64,000 bases of DNA, from positions 124,001 to 188,000 of the forward strand of contig JADJPA010000002.1 in NCBI GenBank assembly GCA_016713505.1, read 5' to 3'. Below, piece by piece: positions 53,011 through 62,445 of this stretch. The notes under the pieces were generated by a model. It had not been told where the DNA came from. It worked only from the letters and a program-made list of their open reading frames with translations, and did no database searches. The stretch comes from Candidatus Competibacteraceae bacterium (lineage in GTDB: Bacteria > Pseudomonadota > Gammaproteobacteria > Competibacterales > Competibacteraceae). Both the position numbers and the translations under genes were made by a program. Every line of letters begins with the position of its first letter. Position 1 is the first letter of the stretch.

Positions 53011-55026
53011 ATGAACAGTAATTCTGAAAAAAAAGCTTTTCGGATGAATATTCGCTTAAAGATTTTATTGGGGTTTTTTACGGTCCTGTTGATTTTATTG
53101 GTGCTTGGCGCTACCGCAATTTTCAATCTTCAAAGTATTCGTAAGGAATTTGACGGATTAACGGAAGCCACGCAGGTAGAGCGGTACGCATTGAATGCTC
53201 GCGTGCATGTTCGAGATTATCGTCTCGGCGACATGCAAGCAGACCCTAAAGTTCATGAAGATATTAAGACGATCATCAATGCGTTGGACAGCATCGACAA
53301 AGTTTCGACCAATGCGGATCTATTAGAAAAGTCCAAGTCAGCGCGGACGGCGACGCTGGAGTACCTCAAGACGTTTGAAGGAGTGAGTGAAGCCCAAAAA
53401 GGCAATAACGCCGCTGTAGAAGCGATGATCAAACAAGGGAGTAAAGTGGTCGAGCTTGCTGAAGAGTATTACAAAAATACCAAAAAGGAAGCTGCGCTTT
53501 GGGTGTATATCACCGCTATGGAAATCATGAAGAAAGAGAAAGAAGAGCGCCTTCACGCGAATCGTCAATATTACAAGGAGATGCTGGAATCGCGCGCCAA
53601 GCTCAACGGCTATTTCAACGCGCTCGATGCCGCGGGCAACGACGAGAAGGTCAACCAAGCGCGTAAAGCGACTGAGGAATATTTCCAGGCGGCGGCCACC
53701 TGGATTGCGAACGACACCAAGGTGAACAAAGAACTCATTCCACAAATGACCGCGCACGGCGCGGAAGTAGTCCTCTTGGCGTATGATGCGGCCAGTAATG
53801 CCGCCAAGAGCATGATCGCCACCGAGAATCTCAGCATTACCACGACCAGTGTCGGGGTGGCCATTGCCATTGTATTAGGGTTAATTATCGCCATCTTGCT
53901 TTCCAATATGATCGCTCGTCCGCTGGTATACGGTGTCGGTTTCGCCAAGACCATTGCGGACGGGAATCTCACGCAACGCATCGAGCCACAGTATCTACGG
54001 CGTGGCGACGAAATCGGCGATTTAGCGCAAGCGCTCGATAACATGGCCGACCAACTCAAGAAGATGGTCGGGCAAGTCACCCAAGCGACGGGTCACGTTA
54101 CCGCCGCATCCGCGGAGATCGCGCGGGGCAGTTCGGATTTAGCGCAGCGGACGGAAGAGCAGGCCAGTGCGTTGGAAGAGACGGCCTCCTCGATGGAAGA
54201 GCTGACCGGGACGGTCAAGCAAAGCGCGGAGAACGCCGGACAAGCCAATCAGCTAGCGAGCGCGGCGCGCGCGCAAGCCGAGCAAGGCGGCCAGGTGGTG
54301 GAGCAGGCGGTGGCGGCGATGGGGGCGATCCACCACAGCAGCAAGCAGATCGCCGACATCATCGGGGTGATCGACGAGATCGCCTTTCAAACCAACCTGC
54401 TGGCCTTGAACGCCGCGGTGGAAGCGGCCCGAGCCGGCGAGCAGGGTCGGGGCTTCGCGGTGGTGGCCGGCGAGGTCCGCAAGCTCGCCCAGCGCAGTGC
54501 CGACGCCGCCAAGGAGATCAAGGCCCTGATCACCGACAGCGTGACCAAGGTCGAGGACGGCGGGGCGCTGGTCGAGCGCTCCGGGAAGACCCTCCAAGAG
54601 ATCGTCACCGCCATCAAGAAAGTCAGCGACATCGTGGCGGAAATGGCCGCCGCCAGCCGGGAACAAGCCTCCGGCATCGAACAGGTCAACAAAGCCATCC
54701 TCCAGATGGACCAGACCACCCAGCAAAACGCCGCCCTGGTCGAGCAGACCGCCGCCGCCAGCCACGCCATGGGCGAGCAGGCCCAGCAGCTCCAACAGCT
54801 CATGGCCTTCTTCAAGCTCGACGGGCAGGCCGCCCTCGCCTCCCAGGCCACGAGCGCTCCAACGGCGAACGTCGCCAAGGCCCGGCCCGACTTGCGGCCC
54901 GTGCCGGCGGCCCATGCGCGACCGAGCGTCGCCAAGCCGGCCGTCAAGCCCCGCTCCGTCGCCCGTCCGGCCCCGGTCGAGAGAAAAGCCGTCGCCGCCG
55001 CATCCGAGGAGTGGGAGGAATTTTAA
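53011..55026 (+). CDS. Methyl-accepting chemotaxis protein 3, long helical sensor
   Basis: A 671-residue transmembrane chemoreceptor. TM1 (about 15-37) and TM2 (about 277-300) enclose some 240 mostly helical residues (VRDYRLGDMQADPKVHEDI, RANRQYYKEMLESRA-like repeats), a size and pattern that fit helical bimodular sensors. HAMP with ARPLVYGVGFAKTIADGNLT follows, then the shared signalling block. The C-terminal linker (ARPSVAKPAVKPRSVARP) ends in EWEEF, a CheR-tethering pentapeptide. The lost upstream gene had the same tail. Helical bimodular receptors often sense organic acids; ligand not assigned. Confidence 0.9.
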   Translation: MNSNSEKKAFRMNIRLKILLGFFTVLLILLVLGATAIFNLQSIRKEFDGLTEATQVERYALNARVHVRDYRLGDMQADPKVHEDIKTIINALDSIDKVSTNADLLEKSKSARTATLEYLKTFEGVSEAQKGNNAAVEAMIKQGSKVVELAEEYYKNTKKEAALWVYITAMEIMKKEKEERLHANRQYYKEMLESRAKLNGYFNALDAAGNDEKVNQARKATEEYFQAAATWIANDTKVNKELIPQMTAHGAEVVLLAYDAASNAAKSMIATENLSITTTSVGVAIAIVLGLIIAILLSNMIARPLVYGVGFAKTIADGNLTQRIEPQYLRRGDEIGDLAQALDNMADQLKKMVGQVTQATGHVTAASAEIARGSSDLAQRTEEQASALEETASSMEELTGTVKQSAENAGQANQLASAARAQAEQGGQVVEQAVAAMGAIHHSSKQIADIIGVIDEIAFQTNLLALNAAVEAARAGEQGRGFAVVAGEVRKLAQRSADAAKEIKALITDSVTKVEDGGALVERSGKTLQEIVTAIKKVSDIVAEMAAASREQASGIEQVNKAILQMDQTTQQNAALVEQTAAASHAMGEQAQQLQQLMAFFKLDGQAALASQATSAPTANVAKARPDLRPVPAAHARPSVAKPAVKPRSVARPAPVERKAVAAASEEWEEF

Positions 55027-55117
55027 TGACATTAAAAAATTTCCTCGCCATGAATGGACATTGTACAGATTAAGACTCGCTTATTACGAAATTGAAGATT
55101 AGCTTGGAGGCAATATA

Positions 55118-56917
55118 GTGAGGCTTGGTAATTTGAAAATTGGCACCCGTTTGGCACTTGGTTTTGGTGTCATGGCGATGATTGTTTTGATCTTGGGAAG
55201 TTTTGCGTTATTTGGCATTAATCAGTTAACAAGTGATATGAATGCGATGGGTGAAAACCGCATTCCCATATTACTAGCACTGGATCGACTCAATCGAGAG
55301 CGCATGGTCATTAGAGCGCAGACGCAAGCAGTTTTTGCCCAAGAAACTCAAGCCGATGCTGGAGAAAAATATCGCACGATTCAGGAAGAACGCCGTAAAA
55401 GTTGGCAGCGAGTCGATCAGAACTGGGAAATATTGGTAAAGATTCCTCGCACGAGTGAGAAAGGTAGAGAGCTTCAACGACAAGTTACTGAACAGTATAA
55501 GGTATGGCGAGCGATTTATGTCGACTTAGACAAGCTGATCGAAGAATTGGCTAGCACTGCCGACACTAATCAGAAAACAACGCTTTATGGGGAATACCGT
55601 CAGCTTGTCGGTCGCATGGTACCTATCTCGGATGCGATGGGAAAAAATTTCGACGCTCTGACGGAGAATCACGTTACTCGAACTATCGAAAGGATCGAAA
55701 GCAATCTTAATCTAGCGAGCCAATTGAAAATGGTGGCCGTTACAGCAACAGTGACGGGCGTCATTTTATCGATACTGTTGGGTTGGTTAATTACTCGGAG
55801 TGTTACGAGTCCGCTGCGGCGGGGTAGCGAAATACTTAGCGTACTTGCCAAGGGAGATATGTCACTTGAGGTTGCTTCTGATCTAACTCGTCGTAAAGAT
55901 GAAGTGGGCGATCTGGCGCGTTCCATGCGCGAGATGACGGTGCAACTGAAGGACATGGTCGGGCAAGTGACGCAAGCGACCGGGCAAGTGAATTCCGCCT
56001 CGGCGGAGATCGCGCGCGGGAGCGCGGACCTGTCGCAGCGGACGGAAGAGCAGGCCAGTGCGCTGGAAGAGACGGCCTCCTCGATGGAAGAGCTGACCGG
56101 GACGGTCAAGCAAAGCGCGGAGAACGCGGGGCAAGCCAACCGGCTAGCGAGCGCGGCGCGGGCGCAAGCCGAGCAAGGGGGTCAGGTGGTGGAGCAGGCG
56201 GTGGCGGCGATGGGGGCGATCCACCACAGCAGCAAAAAGATCGCCGACATCATCGGGGTGATCGACGAGATCGCCTTTCAAACCAACCTGCTGGCCTTGA
56301 ACGCCGCGGTGGAGGCGGCCCGAGCCGGCGAGCAGGGCCGGGGCTTCGCGGTGGTGGCCGGCGAGGTCCGCAAGCTCGCCCAGCGCAGTGCCGACGCCGC
56401 CAAGGAGATCAAGGCCCTGATCACCGACAGCGTGACCAAGGTCGAGGACGGCGGGGCGCTGGTCGAGCGCTCCGGGAAGACCCTCCAAGAGATCGTCACC
56501 GCCATCAAGAAAGTCAGCGACATCGTGGCGGAAATGGCCGCCGCCAGCCGGGAACAAGCCTCCGGCATCGAACAGGTCAACAAAGCCATCCTCCAGATGG
56601 ACCAGACCACCCAGCAAAACGCCGCCCTGGTCGAGCAGACCGCCGCCGCCAGCCACGCCATGGGCGAGCAGGCCCAGCAGCTCCAACAGCTCATGGCCTT
56701 CTTCAAACTCGACGGGCAGGCCGCCCTCGCCTCCCAGGCCACGAGCGCTCCAACGGCGAACGTCGCCAAGGCCCGGCCCGACTTGCGGCCCGTGCCGGCG
56801 GCCCATGCGCGACCGAGCGTCGCCAAGCCGGCCGTCAAGCCCCGCTCCGTCGCCCGTCCGGCCCCGGTCGAGAAAAAAGCCGTCGCCGCCGCATCCGAGG
56901 AGTGGGAGGAGTTTTAA
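55118..56917 (+). CDS. Methyl-accepting chemotaxis protein 4, four-helix-bundle sensor
   Basis: A 599-residue transmembrane chemoreceptor starting at GTG 55118, with a GGAGG site eight bases upstream. Its sensor half parallels receptor 1 throughout (LKIGTRLALGFGVMAMIVLI, LNRERMVIRAQTQAVFAQET, SWQRVDQNWEILVKIPRTSE). HAMP (ITRSVTSPLRRGSEIL) and the shared signalling block follow. The C-terminal linker and EWEEF pentapeptide are almost the same as in receptor 3. It probably arose with receptor 1 by duplication and has drifted in the periplasmic part. Confidence 0.92.
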   Translation: MRLGNLKIGTRLALGFGVMAMIVLILGSFALFGINQLTSDMNAMGENRIPILLALDRLNRERMVIRAQTQAVFAQETQADAGEKYRTIQEERRKSWQRVDQNWEILVKIPRTSEKGRELQRQVTEQYKVWRAIYVDLDKLIEELASTADTNQKTTLYGEYRQLVGRMVPISDAMGKNFDALTENHVTRTIERIESNLNLASQLKMVAVTATVTGVILSILLGWLITRSVTSPLRRGSEILSVLAKGDMSLEVASDLTRRKDEVGDLARSMREMTVQLKDMVGQVTQATGQVNSASAEIARGSADLSQRTEEQASALEETASSMEELTGTVKQSAENAGQANRLASAARAQAEQGGQVVEQAVAAMGAIHHSSKKIADIIGVIDEIAFQTNLLALNAAVEAARAGEQGRGFAVVAGEVRKLAQRSADAAKEIKALITDSVTKVEDGGALVERSGKTLQEIVTAIKKVSDIVAEMAAASREQASGIEQVNKAILQMDQTTQQNAALVEQTAAASHAMGEQAQQLQQLMAFFKLDGQAALASQATSAPTANVAKARPDLRPVPAAHARPSVAKPAVKPRSVARPAPVEKKAVAAASEEWEEF

Positions 56918-57176
56918 GGCCGATCCCGGCCTCACAATTGTTGACAGTAGACCAGAAGGAATGTTCTTGGCTAATTAGCTGGTGAAGCTCTTTAGATAGT
57001 TCCTTCTGAACCACTGCAAGCATTATTTAAAACTTTATTCCTAGCCTCTTTCTTGGCCTTCAACACCTTAAAGCTTTTCATTTTTTATATCTAAGAGTGA
57101 GGGATATAAAGGCTTAAATCTCTTGCTCAAATTCAGAAAATTAAGGGCATATTTTTTATTTTTAAAAATAAATTTA

Positions 57177-59454
57177 ATGGATTTTTATATGAGATTAAAC
57201 TCTGTGCAATGGAAAATCACCCTATTAGCTGGTATCTGTCTAATCACAACAGCCAGCATACTAGTCGCTTATTCTTTAATCGCTTCAGAGAAAAGTCAAA
57301 AGTTAGTTCGCGAACAAGCAACCCAAATTATTATCGATACCGTCAAGGAACAAATTCTTTCCAAGGGACTCGCTGAAATAACAACCGTCAATGCGCAATT
57401 TGAGGCAGCTTATTATGAAGCCAAAATCCTGGCCCAAAAAATTACCCGAGCGAAAGCAACAACGAATTCGACAAATTCAATAACTCGCCAACAACTTAAC
57501 GAGTTTATGCAGGGCGTTCTGGAAGTCAACGAGAATTTCCTAGGGATATACGCCGTATTTGAGCCGAATCAGCTAGACGGACTTGATGATCAGTTGATTG
57601 ATGATCAAAAAAGTGGATCTAACGAGAAAGGGCGATTTGCCCCTTACTGGACGCATGACGACAACGGCAAGATTCAATTTGAAGCAATTGTTGAAAAAGA
57701 TTTATCGCCTGATGCTGAACGAGATGAAGATGGAGTACGCAAAAACGAATGGTATTGGTGTCCGCTGGAATCTCGGAACATTTGCGTGGTGGAGCCTTAT
57801 ATCGAAACAGTTCAAGGCAAAAATATCTTGATGAGTACGGTTGCAGTTCCAGTGTTAAAGGACAATCGCGCCATCGGGGTGGTGGGTGTCGATATCGCAT
57901 TATCCACTTTACAAAAATTGACCGAGCAGGTGAATCATTCGCTTTATCAAGGCCAAGGTGAAACCGCCATTATCAGTCATCGCGGAATTCTAGTTGGATA
58001 CAGCAAAGGCGATCAAAATTTAGGTCAATCCATCAAAAAAGCTTGGGCATCGGAAGCAGCGGATTTTTTAAAAGTAATTCAAGCCCGTCAATCCATCATC
58101 AGAATTCACCCTCAGACTCAACAGATTGAAGCAGTAACACCGGTTTATGTCGGTCATTCAGCAACTCCTTGGGCCATGCTGATTCGGATATCGCAAGACG
58201 CGGTAACCGTGAGAACCAAGGAATTAGACCGAGCGATGATGCTTCTACAGAATAAAAATATTAAATGGGAAATTTTTGTCGGCCTGACAGCGACGTTGGC
58301 CGCGCTGTTAATTATTTTTCTTGCTTCAATGCGCATGATCCGTCCGATGTATTGGGCGACTGGCAAATTAACCAGCATGGCAAAGGGCGATCTCACCGTC
58401 GGAACCAACGACAAATTGCCGGAAGGAACCGATCAATTAATTCAGGCGGTTAAAGGAGTCAATGAAGAGTTACGTAAGATAGTGAGCGCCGTATCCGCTT
58501 CATCGTCTCAAGTGACCGCCACCGCCTCGGAGATCGCGCGCGGGAGCGCGGACCTGTCGCAGCGGACGGAAGAGCAGGCCAGTGCGTTGGAAGAGACGGC
58601 CTCCTCGATGGAAGAGCTGACCGGGACGGTCAAGCAAAGCGCGGAGAACGCCGGACAAGCCAATCAGCTAGCGAGCGCGGGCGCGCGCGCAAGCCGAGCA
58701 AGGCGGCCAGGTGGTGGAGCAGGCGGTGGCGGCGATGGGGGCGATCCACCACAGCAGCAAAAAGATCGCCGACATCATCGGGGTGATCGACGAGATCGCC
58801 TTCCAGACCAACCTGCTGGCCTTGAACGCGGCGGTGGAAGCGGCCCGAGCCGGCGAGCAGGGTCGGGGCTTCGCGGTGGTGGCCGGCGAGGTCCGCAAGC
58901 TCGCCCAGCGCAGTGCCGACGCCGCCAAGGAGATCAAGGCCCTGATCACCGACAGCGTGACCAAGGTCGAGGACGGCGGGGCGCTGGTCGAGCGCTCCGG
59001 GAAGACCCTCCAAGAGATCGTCACCGCCATCAAGAAAGTCAGCGACATCGTGGCGGAAATGGCCGCCGCCAGCCGGGAACAAGCCTCCGGCATCGAACAG
59101 GTCAACAAAGCCATCCTCCAGATGGACCAGACCACCCAGCAAAACGCCGCCCTGGTCGAACAGACCGCCGCCGCCAGCCACGCCATGGGCGAGCAGGCCC
59201 AGCAGCTCCAACAGCTCATGGCCTTCTTCAAGCTCGACGGGCAGGCCGCCCTCGCCTCCCAGGCCACGAGCGCTCCAACGGCGAACGTCGCCAAGACCCG
59301 CCCCGACTTGCGCTCAGTCGCCGGCACCGGTGCCCGCCCGGCTGCCGCCAAGTCAGCGCCGGCTAAATCCCGGCCTGCTCTCCGCCCCACACCGGTCGAG
59401 CAGAAACGCGCGCCCGCGACCTCGGCGGCTACTGAGGAGCGGGAGGAGTTTTAA
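57177..59454 (+). pseudogene. Methyl-accepting chemotaxis protein 5, dCache sensor, frameshifted
   Basis: Start at ATG 57177 (or 57189). TM1 near 12-35 and TM2 near 360-382 enclose a large dCache-type periplasmic domain (about 50-350) with NFLGIYAVFEPNQLDG, GRFAPYWTHDDNGKIQ, WYWCPLESR, VVGVDIALSTLQKL and the second-module HPQTQQIEAVTPV. HAMP and the start of the signalling block follow. At 58679-58681 there are three G where the other copies have two. The frame then leaves the signalling domain and gives Gly/Arg-rich nonsense to 59366; the true frame resumes and ends at 59454. Corrected, it would be 758 residues. The end EREEF has lost the Trp of the pentapeptide. A sequencing or assembly error in this repeat cannot be excluded. 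Confidence 0.85.
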
Positions 59455-59540
59455 AGCAAACAGCGAAAACCAGAGCAAATGTCAGAGCTAGGATTCGCTC
59501 TTTAGCCAACGTTCTCTCAATAAAACTCTGCGCTCCAGCT

Positions 59541-60119
59541 TCAAAATTGACTGTTGACCCCGCGAAACAGCGAACGCATGGTCTGTACCCAACGCCGCGC
59601 CGCCTGCCAAAGCGACGAGGCGCGCACGTAGGCATAAAGTCGTTCCCTAATAGCCAACACCCCGTCGTGCAGTCGCTGAAACCAATTCAGAGCCAACAAG
59701 TTCGGCTTGCACAATACAAAAATACGGGTGACAAAGGCAGTGCCGATCAACTTGGCGATTACAATGACCAGCAATCCCAAGACAGCCTGCCCTCGAACGA
59801 TGAACCATAAAGCGACCAGCTTGACTGGAAGCAATAGAAGGACCGGCAGCAAAAAAACGGCCATCGCCGGATAAGGGGGCAACCGCGCGATGGCAGCTTC
59901 CAGCGCTCGAACCGCCGGCAGCCGCCCAATTGCCGCCATCAACCGCTGCAAGTGCTCCCAAAGCCATTCTTCCAGGAACATCAACAACGCCCCCAACACG
60001 GTCAAAGGCGGCGAGAACACTCGTTTCAAGAAGAATTTCACGGGTGGGCTTACTCGGGTTGAGAGACGCTGAATGCTTGGTGGTGGCAAGCGCCGGATCG
60101 GTTCCCTGACCAAAGTCAC
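59541..60119 (-). CDS. Conserved membrane protein, hypothetical
   Basis: A 192-residue protein with at least two hydrophobic segments (MAVFLLPVLLLLPVKLVALW and VLGLLVIVIAKLIGTAFVTR, about residues 85-130). Amphipathic helices before (FLEEWLWEHLQRLMAAIGRL) and after (FQRLHDGVLAIRERLYAYV) surround them. Probably an inner-membrane protein of unknown role. Convergent with the fifth receptor and divergent from the lipoprotein gene at 60227. Confidence 0.65.
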   Translation of the reverse strand: MTLVREPIRRLPPPSIQRLSTRVSPPVKFFLKRVFSPPLTVLGALLMFLEEWLWEHLQRLMAAIGRLPAVRALEAAIARLPPYPAMAVFLLPVLLLLPVKLVALWFIVRGQAVLGLLVIVIAKLIGTAFVTRIFVLCKPNLLALNWFQRLHDGVLAIRERLYAYVRASSLWQAARRWVQTMRSLFRGVNSQF

Positions 60120-60226
60120 CGGACCTCAATCCGTTTTCCGCCATCAGCGGAAAACCGGTCGTTTAGAGCCTTTCCCGAAAAAGTTGCCATAATGAGCCAT
60201 TTTTCGATCATCCAAGGGCTAGCTTG

Positions 60227-60739
60227 ATGAAACTGAGCGCGATTCCGTTGCTCTTACTACTGGCCGCCTGTCAGGCGTTGGATGGAAGCGGTAACCGCGC
60301 TTTCAACATCCCGCCCGGCACGCTTCTGGACTTGCATCAAGACATCGGGATTCCGTCCGATCAGGCTGGCGCTTTCATTCAAGGCACCCGCATCGGCGAC
60401 CGCTATCGTTACGATGCGGTCTGTCGGCTGGAAGTGCGGACGGTCGCGGCCGCGCCGCGCACGGTGCGAGCGGATCGCTTCACCGTCGAGCGGGTCAATC
60501 GCCTGTCGGAACTGTTCTCCACGCGGGCCAGCGGGCTGCGGCACGCGCGTTTCAGCCGCTTCGATGACGACGGTCCCCACCTGTTCACTTTCACGACCTA
60601 TCTCTACCTGCATTCGGACCGACAGCCCGAGGTATTCCGGTTAGGATGCAGCCACCTACAAGCCAGCGACCAGAACCCGCGCCATCTGACCGCGGCCGAA
60701 ATCCGCACTACCCTGGCGCCGATCATGATGCTTTATTGA
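60227..60739 (+). CDS. Putative lipoprotein
   Basis: A 170-residue protein from ATG 60227 (a TTG directly before it is less likely). The signal MKLSAIPLLLLLAACQ has the lipobox LAAC with Cys at 15. The mature part is a compact mixed alpha/beta domain with two Cys (AVCRLEVRT and RLGCSHLQ) that may pair, and LFTFTTYLYLHS near the end. No family recognised. It should be membrane-anchored on the periplasmic side. Confidence 0.7.
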   Translation: MKLSAIPLLLLLAACQALDGSGNRAFNIPPGTLLDLHQDIGIPSDQAGAFIQGTRIGDRYRYDAVCRLEVRTVAAAPRTVRADRFTVERVNRLSELFSTRASGLRHARFSRFDDDGPHLFTFTTYLYLHSDRQPEVFRLGCSHLQASDQNPRHLTAAEIRTTLAPIMMLY

Positions 60740-60748
60740 GCCGTTGGC

Positions 60749-60964
60749 TTAACGCACTTCCTTGGCATCCGCCGCCGTGGTGAGCAATTGATTGAAATAA
60801 CCACTCAAGCGCTCGCTCGCCGCCTTTTCGCTAGTTTGTCGTAATACTGGGGATGCTCTAATAGGCCAAATCCATATCATGGGCTCCCGTTCGACCGCTC
60901 GGATGATCGCCCGCAGCTCCTGAGGGTTCGGCAACCTTCCAGCCGGTTTGCCGAGGCGCTCCAA
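60749..60964 (-). CDS. Short hypothetical ORF, possibly a decayed gene end
   Basis: The frame encodes 71 residues: LGKPAGRLPNPQELRAIIRA, then SEKAASERLSGYFNQLLTTA. An alternative frame in the middle reads HPQYYDKLAKRRRASA and stops. Alternating frames hint at a broken protein, with a loose resemblance to the C-terminal lobe of metal-binding ABC proteins (helix, short strand with a Tyr pair, final helix). That resemblance is weak. No initiation signal is obvious. The remaining gap to 61029 holds no other gene. Confidence 0.3.
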   Translation of the reverse strand: MERLGKPAGRLPNPQELRAIIRAVEREPMIWIWPIRASPVLRQTSEKAASERLSGYFNQLLTTAADAKEVR

Positions 60965-61028
60965 ACAACTCGCCAGCCGGTCGAAAGGCTACCTTCAGTG
61001 AGACAGCCGCTGCCGGGCTGGACCCGTT

Positions 61029-62441
61029 TTAACCGGTCAAAGCCGGGGCACGCTTGAGAAAGGCGGCGCGGTCGGCGGCCGTGGGGATAGATTCCGCCAG
61101 CTTTTGGTAAAGCTCTTGCGGGGTTTGCGCCTTGGCAGCCGCCTGCTTGACCAGCACTTTAGCGATAGGGCCAAGATACAGCGCCAAATCCTGCCGCGCG
61201 GTTTCCAGCAAGGGCTGTTCGAAGGAGCCCAGCGACCCGCTCATCTGGCTGGCCGGCGCGCTGGTTCCCGCTGTGGTCACGCGGCTGACGCTTCCACTCA
61301 AAGTGCCGCTCATCACGCCGCGCATCCGGCGCTGGAACAGCAGCCGTTGCGGCTCGCCCGGAACGAGCGCCATCAACTGTTGCACCAGTTCGGCCGGGCT
61401 ACCGGCCTGGAGCGCCGCGCGCCGCACCAGCACCTTGGCCACCGGACCGAGAATTTCGGTCAGGAAGCGTTCGGCCTGCGCCAGCAGCGCCGGGTCCCAA
61501 CCCGCCGGGGTGTCGGGGGCCGGCGGTTCCGGCGCCTGCACCGGCGCTACTCGAATCAGCGTCGACCCGTCGGCCGCTATCTCGCGCTCCACCAGCCGCA
61601 TGTTTTCCAGGGCCGCGATAAACTCATTGGCGTTTTGATAGCGTTGCTCCGGCGACTTGGCCAGGGCTTTTTCGAGCGCGCCATCGAGTTCGACGGGCAA
61701 GCGCGGGTTGATCAGCGTCACCCGAGGCGGTGGCTCGTGTAAAACCTTGTACATCAGATCGCTGGCGCCACGCCCCATAAACGGTCGCACGCCGGTCAAT
61801 GTTTCGAACAGCACCACGCCGACCGCATACAGATCGGCCCGGCGGTCGGCCTCCAGTCCTTTGAACTGTTCCGGCGCCATGTAGGCCGGCGTGCCGACCG
61901 TCATACCGTGTTGGGTCAGCCCGCTGATCGTTTCCATCCGGGCGATGCCGAAATCGGAGACCTTGAGCTGGCCGCCCGCCAGCAGGATGATGTTGCCGGG
62001 CTTGATGTCCCGATGCACCACGCCGCAGTGATGGGCGTGATCGAGCGCGTGCAGGACTTGCACCGCCACCGCCACGGCGTTGGCCAGCGGCAGGGGTTGG
62101 CGTTCCTTGAGATAATCGCGCAGCTCGCGGCCCTGCACGTATTCCATGACGATGTAGGGAATACCGTTTTCCTCACCGTACTCGAACACCGTTACGATGT
62201 TGGGGTGCAGGCAGCGGCCGGCGGCGCGGACCTCGCGGCGGAATCGTTCCAACCAGCCGGCCCCGTCGTCGCTTTCCAGCAGGGTGCGATGGATGGTCTT
62301 GATCGCCACGTGGCGATCAATCGCCTCGTCATAACCCAGATAGACCACGCCCATGGCGCCTCGGCCGAGCGTTTTGGTCAGCCGATAGCGGCCGATGCGC
62401 GGCGGTCGGGTCTTGCTGATGTCGCCGCTGTCGTCAACCAT
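61029..62441 (-). CDS. Hanks-type Ser/Thr protein kinase with duplicated C-terminal module
   Basis: A 470-residue kinase. The catalytic domain (about 15-280) has the glycine loop LGRGAMGVVYLGYD, catalytic Lys in HVAIKTI, HRDIKPGNIILL, DFGIARM and the activation segment TVGTPAYMAPEQFKG. After a linker come two related ~57-residue repeats. One is at about 315-372 (FLTEILGPVAKVLVRRAAL with LVQQLMALVP) and one at about 411-467 (LALYLGPIAKVLVKQAAAK with LYQKLAESIP). A Ser/Thr/Gly-rich spacer separates them. No transmembrane helix is present, so it is cytosolic. It starts 4 bp after the haem-HAMP sensor gene, which suggests that protein controls it. Confidence 0.9.
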   Translation of the reverse strand: MVDDSGDISKTRPPRIGRYRLTKTLGRGAMGVVYLGYDEAIDRHVAIKTIHRTLLESDDGAGWLERFRREVRAAGRCLHPNIVTVFEYGEENGIPYIVMEYVQGRELRDYLKERQPLPLANAVAVAVQVLHALDHAHHCGVVHRDIKPGNIILLAGGQLKVSDFGIARMETISGLTQHGMTVGTPAYMAPEQFKGLEADRRADLYAVGVVLFETLTGVRPFMGRGASDLMYKVLHEPPPRVTLINPRLPVELDGALEKALAKSPEQRYQNANEFIAALENMRLVEREIAADGSTLIRVAPVQAPEPPAPDTPAGWDPALLAQAERFLTEILGPVAKVLVRRAALQAGSPAELVQQLMALVPGEPQRLLFQRRMRGVMSGTLSGSVSRVTTAGTSAPASQMSGSLGSFEQPLLETARQDLALYLGPIAKVLVKQAAAKAQTPQELYQKLAESIPTAADRAAFLKRAPALTG

Positions 62442-62445
62442 CTTT

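Larger units (their letters stand above)
50251..59238 (+). repeat. Five near-identical 708-bp signalling-domain blocks
   Basis: The cytoplasmic signalling segment of all five receptors starts at GAGATCGCGCG and ends at TTCAA(G/A)CTCGAC. Copies lie at 50251-50958, 52026-52733, 54115-54822, 56006-56713 and 58530-59238; the last is 709 bp because of one inserted base. Copies differ by only scattered bases. At the 5' edge copies 1 and 3 share one variant (GGCAGTTCGGATTTAGCG) and copies 2, 4 and 5 another (GGGAGCGCGGACCTGTCG). Copy 2 alone has a variant segment near 52451-52483. Such patchwork is typical of gene conversion. Confidence 0.92.
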
